From NCBI RefSeq assembly GCF_000156175.1, contig NZ_GG692711.1:3219-53681 (forward strand): a DNA stretch of 50,463 nucleotides. Reading direction: 5' to 3'. Origin of the DNA: Collinsella intestinalis DSM 13280. Its GTDB lineage: Bacteria; Actinomycetota; Coriobacteriia; Coriobacteriales; Coriobacteriaceae. The position numbers were made by a program, and so were the translations under genes. The notes under the pieces were generated by a model. That model was not told the origin of the DNA. It was given only the letters and a program-made list of their open reading frames with translations, and ran no database searches. Of this stretch, positions 18,045 to 25,777 are shown piece by piece (within the stretch, counting starts at the first letter, position 1; each line of letters opens with the position of its first letter).

Positions 18045-18079
18045 CCTAAGTCATAATCACTTAGATTCAGATGACACAA
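18045..18079 (-). promoter_or_regulatory. Candidate htpG promoter and heat-shock-type operator
   Basis: On the minus strand TTGTGT (18074-18079) and an extended -10 TGATTATGA (18051-18059) are separated by 17 bp. The inverted repeat CCTAAGT-N7-ACTTAGA (18045-18065) overlaps the -10. Its 7-7-7 spacing equals that of the actinobacterial HspR box (CTTGAGT-N7-ACTCAAG), though only some bases agree, so the regulator is uncertain. Confidence 0.4.
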
Positions 18080-18329
18080 TTGTTTTTCATGAGTCATTCC
18101 ACAAGTTGTCGACCGCGCAGGCCGCAAACCCTTCTGCCAACTATTCATTTCGGCGACTTCGGTCAAATAAGTCATTCATACAGTAGTCTGATCTTGTGAA
18201 ACCTCCTGCGTGCGGGCGCATTCCCCCACGAATCGCAACTCTCGGCAAAACTATGACATCCATGAGCGGCATAAGGCGACTTTCACCCCGATGCGCTCGG
18301 CGCGTTTCCCCCTATTCGCCGCACCAAGC

Positions 18330-18355
18330 ACTGTATAAGGCTTCTTTTTGACCAC
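18330..18355 (+). repeat. Bipartite motif copy 1 (ACTGTAT-N8-TTTTTGACCAC)
   Basis: ACTGTAT at 18330-18336 and TTTTTGACCAC at 18345-18355 are separated by 8 bp, and end 20 bp before the ATG of the DUF559-like gene. The same two blocks with identical spacing occur at 28216-28241. Confidence 0.7.
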
Positions 18356-18375
18356 TCTTACAATTATCGGCCAGC

Positions 18376-19368
18376 ATGGCCAAAAGGATGTATCGTCTAT
18401 GCATGGAAGGAATTGTTTGCGCGTGCGGCGCCTCCGCACTTGAGCTATATCGGTCGAGCAAGCGCCTCATCCCGACGCTGCTCGATAAGCCGAGGACCGG
18501 CAAGGTCGCCGGACTCATGGTCCCGCCGCGACAATTACTGGAAGACGACATGACCGCACGCGGCGTCGCCAAGCAACCCTACCATGTCCTGGTCGATGGC
18601 AACCACGGATACAACCCACGGCGGGACATCCATGCCGTCGCTTGCTATCACCCGCTTCCGCCTCGATCGCTCATTAAAATCGACAAAGGTTTTTGGGTAA
18701 CGAGCCCCGAGTTCACCTTCATTCAGATTTGCGCAGATGAAGATCTGAGCGATTTCGACATCATTTGCTTGGGATATGAGCTTTGTGGAACCTACGTTCT
18801 CGACGATTCATGGGACGGCCTCACGTGCATCGATGAGCCTCTCACATCAACCGAGAAAATCGGCAGACTCATCAATTCCATCCATAGAGTCCCCGGAATC
18901 AAACGGGCTAGAAACCTGATAAAGCATGTACACGACCTATCGAATTCCCCCATGGAAACCATTCTGGCCATGCTCGTTTCCCTGCCGACAACGAAGGGCG
19001 GTCTTGGCCTTGGCCCCATCTCCCTGAACCACCCTGTTGCAACCCCCGTAGGGCAAAGACGCGTCGACATCGGCTTCCCCAGACAGCGTGTCGGACTGGA
19101 GTATCAAGGCAAGGAATTCCACTCGATCGAAGCGGCGGGACGCGACGCGCGAAGGCAGAATAAGATCGTCGGATCGGGCTTCACGATACTGAACGTTTGG
19201 TATGAAGACCTAATTGATGAGCATCTCTTCCAGCAACTCGTCACCGATCTGTTTCGCGCATTGGGAATCCGGAAGCGCATTCGGGTCACCGGATACCACA
19301 CGCTTCAAAAGCTACTGCGCATGCAACTCATGCCCGCCATCAAAGCATACGGCAGCAACGAGTTCTAA
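18376..19368 (+). CDS. DUF559/AbiEi-like protein with endonuclease-type fold
   Basis: The 330-residue protein has an unassigned N-terminal two-thirds, and a C-terminal region (about residues 230-310) resembling DUF559/VSR-type nuclease folds: RRVDIGFPRQRVGLEYQGKEFH, then RDARRQNKIVGSGFTILNVWYEDL. Asp in RRVD and Glu in LEYQG are candidate metal ligands, with Gln where the PD-(D/E)xK motif often has Lys. Related domains occur in AbiEi antitoxins; no AbiEii toxin is next to it. Base composition is visibly more AT-rich than the neighbours (AAA, ATA, TTC use), suggesting transfer. The start is uncertain; no good ribosome site precedes the ATG at 18376 and Met at residues 5 and 10 are alternatives. 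Confidence 0.65.
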   Translation: MAKRMYRLCMEGIVCACGASALELYRSSKRLIPTLLDKPRTGKVAGLMVPPRQLLEDDMTARGVAKQPYHVLVDGNHGYNPRRDIHAVACYHPLPPRSLIKIDKGFWVTSPEFTFIQICADEDLSDFDIICLGYELCGTYVLDDSWDGLTCIDEPLTSTEKIGRLINSIHRVPGIKRARNLIKHVHDLSNSPMETILAMLVSLPTTKGGLGLGPISLNHPVATPVGQRRVDIGFPRQRVGLEYQGKEFHSIEAAGRDARRQNKIVGSGFTILNVWYEDLIDEHLFQQLVTDLFRALGIRKRIRVTGYHTLQKLLRMQLMPAIKAYGSNEF

Positions 19369-19423
19369 CAATCGTGCAAAAAGCCACCGAGCACCTGGAG
19401 CCAATCGCGCCAAAAGCCCATCG

Positions 19424-19488
19424 AAGGCCGCCCGCCCCAAGGCCGCCCGCCTGCCCCAAAGCCGCCTGTCCCAAAGCCACCGCACCCC
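19424..19488. repeat. Imperfect direct repeats, 15-19 bp units
   Basis: Four consecutive units start with AAGGCCGCC or AAAGCCGCC/AAAGCCACC and end in CCC (19424-19438, 19439-19457, 19458-19472, 19473-19488). They lie after the DUF559-like gene. They could encode Pro/Lys/Ala-rich peptide in one frame, but nothing supports translation. Confidence 0.6.
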
Positions 19489-19535
19489 ATCGGCAGATCC
19501 GGCGTGCTGCCGCGAACGCAATGCTTTCACCCTAT

Positions 19536-19572
19536 GAAAAACGCGGCGTCGCGATCAGAGCGACGCCGCGTT
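19536..19572 (-). terminator. Intrinsic terminator of the transketolase genes
   Basis: AACGCGGCGTCGC (19540-19552) pairs perfectly with GCGACGCCGCGTT (19560-19572); loop of 7. Read on the minus strand the stem runs into TTTTTCATAGG. It lies 34 bp after the transketolase C-terminal gene. Confidence 0.88.
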
Positions 19573-19605
19573 GCATTGCATACCGCGAACAAACTGAAGA
19601 AGCCG

Positions 19606-20547
19606 CTAGGCCAGCACCTCGCGAACGGCGGCGGCGATGCCCTCGGCGTTCAGGCCGTACTTGTCCAGCAGCTCGAGTGCGGGACCGGACTCGCCGTACA
19701 CATCCTGCACGCCCACGCGACGCATGGGGACGGGGCTCTTCTCGCACAGAACGGCGGCGCAGGCCTCCCCCAATCCGCCGATGACGGAATGCTCCTCGAC
19801 CGTGACCACATGGCCGGTCTTGGCCGCGGAGGCAAGCAGGGTGTCCTCGTCGAGCGGCTTGACGGTGTGCATGTTGACGACCTCGACGGAGATGCCCTCA
19901 GCGGCGAGCGCGTCGGCCGCCTCGAGCGCAGCGGAGACCATGAGGCCACAGGCGACGACGGTCGCGTCGGTGCCCTCGCGCATCACGATGGCGCGGCCGA
20001 GTTCGAACTCATAGTTCTCGGGATCGTTGATCACCGGCGCGGCCAAGCGACCAAGACGCAGGTAGAACGGGCCGTCGGTGGCGTAGGCGCAACGCGTCGC
20101 AGCACGGGCCTCCACATCGTCGGCGGGGACGACCACCGTCATGCCGGGGATGGTGCGCATGAGGGCGATGTCCTCGTTGCACTGGTGCGTCGCGCCGTCC
20201 TCGCCCACGGAAATGCCGGCATGAGTCGCGCCGATCTTCACGTTGAGGTGCGGATAGCCGATGGAATTGCGAATCTGCTCGTAGGCGCGGCCGGCGGCGA
20301 ACATGGCAAAAGTGCTCGCAAAGGCGACGCGACCGGTGGTTGCGACGCCCGCGGCGAGGCCCATCATGTTGCCCTCGGCGATGCCGGCGTTGTAGAAGCG
20401 ATCGGGGAAGGCGGCCTTGAACTTGGCCGTCTGGGTCGCAGCCGCAAGGTCGGCGTCGAAGACCAGGAAGTCGTCGTGCTCTGCGCCAAGCTCGACCAGG
20501 GTCTCGCCGTAGCTCACGCGGGTGGCGATTCTCTTCTCGTCTGCCAT
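19606..20547 (-). CDS. Transketolase, C-terminal subunit
   Basis: The 313-residue protein carries the pyrimidine-binding and C-terminal domains of transketolase: FLVFDADLAAATQT, YNAGIAEGNMMGLAAGVATTGR, HAGISVGEDGATHQCNEDIALMR, and the late VTVEEHSVIGGLGEA motif. It works with the N-terminal subunit encoded immediately upstream to move two-carbon units between sugar phosphates. The open frame extends to 20742, but that part is antisense-like; the ATG at 20547 gives the family N-terminus and follows the upstream stop by 4 bp, so the two are co-translated. Ends at a strong terminator. Confidence 0.92.
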   Translation of the reverse strand: MADEKRIATRVSYGETLVELGAEHDDFLVFDADLAAATQTAKFKAAFPDRFYNAGIAEGNMMGLAAGVATTGRVAFASTFAMFAAGRAYEQIRNSIGYPHLNVKIGATHAGISVGEDGATHQCNEDIALMRTIPGMTVVVPADDVEARAATRCAYATDGPFYLRLGRLAAPVINDPENYEFELGRAIVMREGTDATVVACGLMVSAALEAADALAAEGISVEVVNMHTVKPLDEDTLLASAAKTGHVVTVEEHSVIGGLGEACAAVLCEKSPVPMRRVGVQDVYGESGPALELLDKYGLNAEGIAAAVREVLA

Positions 20548-20551
20548 AGCT

Positions 20552-21373
20552 TTAAGCCTCCTTCGCGAGCTCGGCCATGGCCTGCTCGAACTGCTCGTCG
20601 TTGGGGGCCTTACCGTGCCAGCCCACCTGGCCCTCCATGAAGGAGACACCCTTGCCCTTGACCGTCTCGGCCACGATGCACACCGGCTTGCCGGTGACGG
20701 AGCGGGCCTCCTCGAAGGCCGCACGGACCTGAGCCATGTCATTGCCGTCTGCCAGCTCGATCACATGGAACTTGAACGCGGCGAACTTGTCGGCGATGGG
20801 CATCGCGGAGTTGACCTCCTCGATGCTGCCGTCGATCTGCAGGCCGTTGTGGTCGACGATCAGGCAGAGGTTGTCCAGCTGCTGGTTGCCCGCGAACATG
20901 GCGGCCTCCCAGACCTGGCCCTCCTCGATCTCGCCGTCACCGAGCAGGCAGTAGGTGCGATAGGCGTCGCCCCAGTGCTTGGCGGCGAGCGCCATGCCCA
21001 CGGCAGCCGAGATGCCCTGGCCCAGGGAGCCGGTGGACATGTCGACACCCGGGGTGTCGTTCATGTTGGGGTGGCCCTGAAGGTGGCAGCCGACATGGCG
21101 CAGGGACTCGAGGTCCTCCTTGGGGAAGAAGCCGCGCTCGGCGAGGGCCGCATACAAAGCGGGAGCACAGTGGCCCTTGGAGAGCACGAAACGGTCGCGG
21201 TCGGCGCGGCGCGGGTCTGCCGGGTCGACGTTCATCTCCTCGAAGTAGAGGTAGGTGATGATGTCGGCGGCGCCGAGCGAACCACCGGGGTGCCCGGACT
21301 TCGCTGCGTGCGTGCCGATCACGACCCCCTTCCTGACCTCATTGGCAACCTGGATGAGTTCCTCATCGCTCAT
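20552..21373 (-). CDS. Transketolase, N-terminal (TPP-binding) subunit
   Basis: This 273-residue protein has the thiamine-diphosphate part of transketolase: KSGHPGGSLGAADIITYLYF, LSKGHCAPALYAAL, the GHPNMNDTPGVDMSTGSLGQG region and the TPP motif GDGEIEEGQVWEA with VDHNGLQIDG. The frame can be extended to 21490, but the ATG at 21373 has AAGGAGG eight bases before it and matches the family start. With the downstream C-terminal subunit and the transaldolase it forms the non-oxidative pentose-phosphate branch. A weak minus-strand promoter (TTGTCC-16-TACATT) may lie about 30-60 bp upstream. Confidence 0.93.
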   Translation of the reverse strand: MSDEELIQVANEVRKGVVIGTHAAKSGHPGGSLGAADIITYLYFEEMNVDPADPRRADRDRFVLSKGHCAPALYAALAERGFFPKEDLESLRHVGCHLQGHPNMNDTPGVDMSTGSLGQGISAAVGMALAAKHWGDAYRTYCLLGDGEIEEGQVWEAAMFAGNQQLDNLCLIVDHNGLQIDGSIEEVNSAMPIADKFAAFKFHVIELADGNDMAQVRAAFEEARSVTGKPVCIVAETVKGKGVSFMEGQVGWHGKAPNDEQFEQAMAELAKEA

Positions 21374-21566
21374 GGACGATGCCTCCTTGTGGGTGAGCGG
21401 TGCATAAATGTACGCGACAATCATAGCGGGACAATCGGCGAACAGGGCGCTCGCAGACGGTAAATTCAAAACTATTTTTTTCGCAGACAAGGGTGTTTAC
21501 CTGCGATAAAGCGCTTTACCACAACTGGGTCGCCAAACCGGCGAGACGCTTTACCGACCCCTCGTC

Positions 21567-22247
21567 TCACGCGTTTGCGACGCGCTCCCAATCGGCCTCG
21601 AAGGTCGCAATGCCGGCATCGGTGAGGGGATGATGGAGGCATTTCTTGAGCGCCTTCATGGGGACGGTGGCGATATCGGCGCCCAACAGGGCAGCTTGGA
21701 CCACATGGTTGGCCGTGCGCACCGAGGCGGTGATGATCTCGACCACGCCGTCCGGGTTCTTGCCGGACCAATCGTAGTTCTTGATGCACGTGATCACGTC
21801 CGCGAGCTGTGAGATGCCATCAAGCGCGATATCGTCGTAGCGACCAACGAACGGCGAGATATAGCGGGCGCCGGCATTGGCGGCCAGCAACGCCTGAGTC
21901 GCGGAGAAGATGAGCGTCATATTCACGCGAATGCCCTCATCGGCCAGGATTCGGCATGCTGCCAGACCGGCCTCGCAGATGGGCAGCTTGATGACGATAT
22001 TCGGGGCGAGCGCGGCGAGCCGTCGTCCATCGGCGACCATGCCATCGACCGTCGTCGCCGTGGTCTCAGCCGACACCGGCAGACCCTTGCAGAGCTCGGC
22101 GATCTTTTGCATGTGGGGCTCGAAGTCGGCGAGGGCGCCGCCCGTCTTGGCGTACAGGCTCGGATTGGTGGTGACGCCGGCCAGGCATCCCCAGCTCTTC
22201 GCCTCGGCGATCTCTTCCAGGTTCGCGGTATCGATGAAGAACTTCAA
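21567..22247 (-). CDS. Transaldolase / fructose-6-phosphate aldolase family
   Basis: The 226-residue protein belongs to the small TalC/FSA-type transaldolases: MKFFIDTANLEEIAEA start, GVTTNPSLYAKTG, the Schiff-base lysine in IVIKLPICEAGL, and TLIFSATQALLAANAGARYISPFVGRYDD. Transaldolase versus FSA activity cannot be separated by motif reading. The start is a TTG at 22247 with AAAGGG six bases upstream; the frame extends further but the family N-terminus starts here. It lies 193 bp before transketolase, and the three genes together make the sugar-phosphate block. Confidence 0.9.
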   Translation of the reverse strand: MKFFIDTANLEEIAEAKSWGCLAGVTTNPSLYAKTGGALADFEPHMQKIAELCKGLPVSAETTATTVDGMVADGRRLAALAPNIVIKLPICEAGLAACRILADEGIRVNMTLIFSATQALLAANAGARYISPFVGRYDDIALDGISQLADVITCIKNYDWSGKNPDGVVEIITASVRTANHVVQAALLGADIATVPMKALKKCLHHPLTDAGIATFEADWERVANA

Positions 22248-22424
22248 GGCAGACCCTTTCTCACGCTGTGCCACAGCGCCAGTATACGCACGGAGTCGCA
22301 AGGGACCGCATCGGGCGGGTAAGGGCTTCGAGCTGAAACGTGTTAGCCGCCACCCAACGGTAGCAACCCGCGCGCAAGCGGTATGAACGAGCCCCCGGGA
22401 CGGGCAACACTCCCGCGCACCGGC

Positions 22425-23852
22425 TTAAACCTCGATCTGCTCCTGGGCAGGGAACCGCACGGTGATCGTGGTGCCACAGCCGAGCTCGCTCTCGAGCTCG
22501 ATGCGGGCGCCGTGGTACGACGCGGCGTGTTTCACGATGGCAAGGCCCAGGCCAGTACCGCCGCGCGCCTTGGAACGGCTCTTGTCAACCCGGTAGAAGC
22601 GCTCGAAGATCTTCTCCTGCTCCTCGGGTGCGATGCCGATCCCCGTGTCGGCAACCCGGATGTAAGGCGTGGGGAAATCACAATCCGGCGTAGCCTCGAC
22701 ACCGCACGAGAGGGTCACCGACCCACCCGGGTGGTTGTATCGAATGGCGTTGCTCGTCAGGTTGTAGGCGAGTTCGTCGACCAGGCGGGGCACACCGGTC
22801 ACCATGGCCGGCGCGCAATCCAGATCCAAATCGATCTCCGAACGCGATGCGACCTGTTCGAGACGCTGGACGATTCCGTCGAGCATGAGCGGGAGGTCGA
22901 TGGGCTCCCATGCGCCGAGGGCCGCCGCAGCCGAGTCTCCTTCGGAACGCTCGGCCTCGTCGAGGTTGGAAAGAGTGAGGATGTCGTTCACCAGCGAGGT
23001 GAGACGCCCCGCCTCACTGTAGATGCGGCGTCCGAAGTCGCGCAAATCCGCCTCGTCGGTCACGAGACCGTTGGCGATGAGCTCGGCATATCCCGAGACC
23101 GTGGTAAGCGGAGTCTTGAGTTCGTGCGTGATGTTGGCGGTGAACTCGCGGCGCATGCGGTCGTTATCGGCCAGCACGCGCATCTGGCGCTTGAGCTCCT
23201 GACGCTGGCTCTCGATACGCTCCAACATGGGCTCCATCTCGGAATAGGCGTTTTGGACATTGCGGCGCGGATGATCGAGATCGACCTCGAGCAAGGGCTC
23301 GATGATGCGATGCGATTCGCGCCGCGCAACGACGACGGCAACAACGGCGCCACCGACGACCATGAGGACGACGGGCAAAGACAGCGTTCCCAGGATGGCC
23401 AGGTATCCCGCTTCTCCCTCGGCAATGCGCACCACACTGCCGTCGGCAAGGCGCACCGCCTGGTAGAGCATGACCTCGCCCAGCGTCGTGCTCGAACGCT
23501 CGGCGGAACCGTAGCCTGTCGAGATTGCCTGCTCGATCTCGGGACGGTCGGCATGGTCCTCCATCTTGCTCGCGTCGGTATCGCTGTCGAACAGGACATC
23601 GCCATCGGGATCGACCAGGGTGACGCGGATGTTCTCCAAATGCAGTCGACGCAGCATGGTGAGATGGCTGGGGGCGCTGTTGAGCGAAGCCGCGACCACA
23701 CGGGCCTCGTCGGCGAGCTCGGCGCTCGTCGCATGGACGAGGCGCTGCTGTACGATCAAGGTAAGGGCGAGGGCGAACACGATGATGGTCGTGAGCGACA
23801 TCCCCAGGATGGTCACGAATACGCGCCTCGACAGCGACTGATGGCTGCTCAT
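22425..23852 (-). CDS. PhoR-type sensor histidine kinase
   Basis: The 475-residue kinase has an N-terminal helix (about 11-35), an extracytoplasmic sensor region of some 115 residues, a second helix (LPVVLMVVGGAVVAVVVA, about 159-176), a dimerisation helix with phospho-accepting His243 in FTANITHELKTPLTTVSGY, and a HATPase_c domain with N-box, ADTGIGIAPEEQEKIFERFYRVD and GGTGLGLAIVKH. Its start overlaps the response-regulator stop by 4 bp (ATGA). Placement next to pstB suggests phosphate sensing, but the input is not proven. Confidence 0.92.
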   Translation of the reverse strand: MSSHQSLSRRVFVTILGMSLTTIIVFALALTLIVQQRLVHATSAELADEARVVAASLNSAPSHLTMLRRLHLENIRVTLVDPDGDVLFDSDTDASKMEDHADRPEIEQAISTGYGSAERSSTTLGEVMLYQAVRLADGSVVRIAEGEAGYLAILGTLSLPVVLMVVGGAVVAVVVARRESHRIIEPLLEVDLDHPRRNVQNAYSEMEPMLERIESQRQELKRQMRVLADNDRMRREFTANITHELKTPLTTVSGYAELIANGLVTDEADLRDFGRRIYSEAGRLTSLVNDILTLSNLDEAERSEGDSAAAALGAWEPIDLPLMLDGIVQRLEQVASRSEIDLDLDCAPAMVTGVPRLVDELAYNLTSNAIRYNHPGGSVTLSCGVEATPDCDFPTPYIRVADTGIGIAPEEQEKIFERFYRVDKSRSKARGGTGLGLAIVKHAASYHGARIELESELGCGTTITVRFPAQEQIEV

Positions 23853-24562
23853 TCGGCGGAATCCGCAACGGCCTCATCGGCCGCGGCACGATCGACCAGG
23901 CGATAGCCCACGCCGCGAACCGTCTCGATGCGATCGGCATGCGAACCGAGTTTCTGGCGCAGGGTCTGGACGTGCACATCGACGGTGCGCGAACCGCCAT
24001 CGAAATCCCAACCCCACACGCTCTGGAGCAGCGACTCACGCGTGAAGACGACACCGGGCTTGCGCATGAGGTACTCAAGCAAATCGAACTCTCGCAGGGT
24101 GAGCTTGAGCTCACGGCCATCCACGCGAACCTCGCGGTGGCTCGGCGAGAGCTCGATGCCACCCACGCTCAGCATCTCGGGGGCGGGACGGCTCATCATG
24201 CCGCCGCGGCGCAGCAGGGCGCGGCAGCGGCTCGTGAGCTCCATGAGGGAGAAGGGCTTTGCGAGGTAGTCGTCGGCGCCGCCGTCGAGGGCGACGACCT
24301 TATCGAGCTCCGAGTCCTTCGCGGTGAGCATCATGATGGGCACCGTCGCGGTCGCCTGGTCGGCACGCAAGCGGCGCATGATCTCGAGGCCGTCGGTATC
24401 GGGAAGCATGATGTCGAGGAGCACGGCGTCGGGCACACGGCGGGCGACGGCGGCCTTGAACTCGCTGTCGCAGCTGAAACCCTCTGCCTCGATACCCTGC
24501 TGGCGCAAGGCGTACAGGGTCAGGCCCCTGATGTTGTCATCATCTTCGACGTAATAAATCAT
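23849..24562 (-). CDS. PhoB/OmpR-family response regulator
   Basis: The 237-residue regulator has a receiver domain with the acidic pair ED/DD near residues 6-8, phospho-acceptor Asp50, Thr80 and Lys102, and a C-terminal winged-helix DNA-binding domain (LTLREFDLLEYLMRKPGVVFTRESLLQSVWGWDFDGGSRTVDVHVQTLRQKLG). The ATG has AGGAGGT about nine bases upstream. A TAGAAT-like -10 lies upstream on the minus strand without a convincing -35. It precedes and overlaps its kinase gene; pstB lies 148 bp upstream. Confidence 0.93.
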   Translation of the reverse strand: MIYYVEDDDNIRGLTLYALRQQGIEAEGFSCDSEFKAAVARRVPDAVLLDIMLPDTDGLEIMRRLRADQATATVPIMMLTAKDSELDKVVALDGGADDYLAKPFSLMELTSRCRALLRRGGMMSRPAPEMLSVGGIELSPSHREVRVDGRELKLTLREFDLLEYLMRKPGVVFTRESLLQSVWGWDFDGGSRTVDVHVQTLRQKLGSHADRIETVRGVGYRLVDRAAADEAVADSAE

Positions 24563-24710
24563 GCGAACGATACCTCCTCGACCGTTTCGACAATTCTACC
24601 CACTGGACGGCACCGCTGAGGGTCTTGACCGTCCCGCGCCGATACAACGGTGTACGCCCCGCGCGCGGCACCAGGGCACCGGATGCGGGACGCACGTCCG
24701 GTCTGCTCGA

Positions 24711-25586
24711 TTAACCGAAACGACCGGTAAGGTAATCGGCGGTGCGCTGATCGCGCGGAGCCTTGAACATCTGCGTGGTGGGCGCGTGCTCGACGAGCTC
24801 GCCCAGCAGGAAGAATGCCACGGAGTCGGAGATGCGCGAGGCCTGCTGCATATTATGGGTAACCACCACGAGCGTGTAGTCGCGCTTGAGCTCCATGGCG
24901 AGCTGCTCGACCTGGACCGTCGAGATCGGGTCGAGCGCAGAGGTGGGCTCGTCCATAAGCAAGACCTCGGGCTGTACCGCGATGGCGCGGGCGATGCACA
25001 GGCGCTGCTGCTGGCCGCCGGACAGGCTCAGACCGGAATCCTTGAGCTTGTCCTTGACCTCGTCCCACAGGGCGGCGCGACGCAGGGAATCCTCCACCAG
25101 CGCATCGAGCTCGCTGCGGCTCTTCACGCCGGCGCCGCGCGGTCCGTAGGCGACGTTGTCGTAGATGCTCATGGGGAACGGATTGGGATGCTGGAACACC
25201 ATGCCCACGCGCTGGCGCAGCAGCGTGGTGTTGTAATCGGCGTAAATGTCACGGCCGTCGAGCTTGATGGAGCCCTCGACACGGCAGTCCTTCACGTAAT
25301 CGTTCATACGGTTCAGGCAACGCAGCAAGGTCGACTTGCCGCAGCCGGACGGCCCGATGAACGAGGTGATCTCGCGCTCGGGAATATCGATCGAAACGTC
25401 CTTCAGCGCATGATGGTCGCCATAGTACAGGTTCACGTTCTCGACGGAGATACGCGTCTTGTGCACAGGGGCGACCTCGCTCCCCGCACCGGCGGGGACC
25501 ATGGGCACGTCACCCCGCTCGCGCAAGGCAGCCTCCTCGGCCGCGCGCGCCATCGTCTGGGCGCTATCCTCGGGCGTGTAGTCCAC
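24711..25586 (-). CDS. pstB: Phosphate ABC transporter ATP-binding protein
   Basis: This 291-residue ATPase energises phosphate uptake through PstCA. It has Walker [10 protein letters not shown] (about 78-86), the NRMND and [16 protein letters not shown] motifs specific to PstB, the LSGGQQQR signature, and Walker [16 protein letters not shown]. About 43 non-conserved N-terminal residues precede the ABC domain, making it longer than usual. The frame opens with an ATG at 25604, but the GTG at 25586 has GAGGAGG seven bases upstream and is preferred. No pstS, pstC, pstA or phoU lies in the window, which is unusual. Confidence 0.93.
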   Translation of the reverse strand: MDYTPEDSAQTMARAAEEAALRERGDVPMVPAGAGSEVAPVHKTRISVENVNLYYGDHHALKDVSIDIPEREITSFIGPSGCGKSTLLRCLNRMNDYVKDCRVEGSIKLDGRDIYADYNTTLLRQRVGMVFQHPNPFPMSIYDNVAYGPRGAGVKSRSELDALVEDSLRRAALWDEVKDKLKDSGLSLSGGQQQRLCIARAIAVQPEVLLMDEPTSALDPISTVQVEQLAMELKRDYTLVVVTHNMQQASRISDSVAFFLLGELVEHAPTTQMFKAPRDQRTADYLTGRFG

Positions 25587-25727
25587 CTTCGAGCCTCCTC
25601 GCATTCTTGCTCATAGCTCTCAGCATGGTACGACCCGCACTTCAGGCACCCGTGAACCACATGTAAGGTGCGTGTAAGCCCGAACTCATCAAACGGCGCC
25701 GGCATATCAAACGCTGACAAAGCAACC

Positions 25728-25758
25728 CCTCATTTGAGGGACAGTCCCCAAATTGAGG
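25728..25758. repeat. 31-bp imperfect palindrome of the GGGG-CAG repeat family
   Basis: CCTCATTTGAGGGAC and GTCCCCAAATTGAGG flank a central A; 12 of 15 positions pair. It sits between pstB and the VanS-like gene. The block GTCCCCAAATTGAG resembles the ends of the 10142-10907 element. It may also act as a transcription terminator for the upstream gene. Confidence 0.6.
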
Positions 25759-25777
25759 TTTCGCAATTGGGCTTTTG

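Larger units (their letters stand above)
17932..18375. other. 444-bp divergent intergenic region
   Basis: This gap between divergent htpG and the DUF559-like gene holds a candidate htpG promoter with an operator-like inverted repeat (18045-18079) and a bipartite motif (18330-18355) just before the plus-strand gene. The stretch from about 18080 to 18320 shows no gene and no clear structure. Confidence 0.6.
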
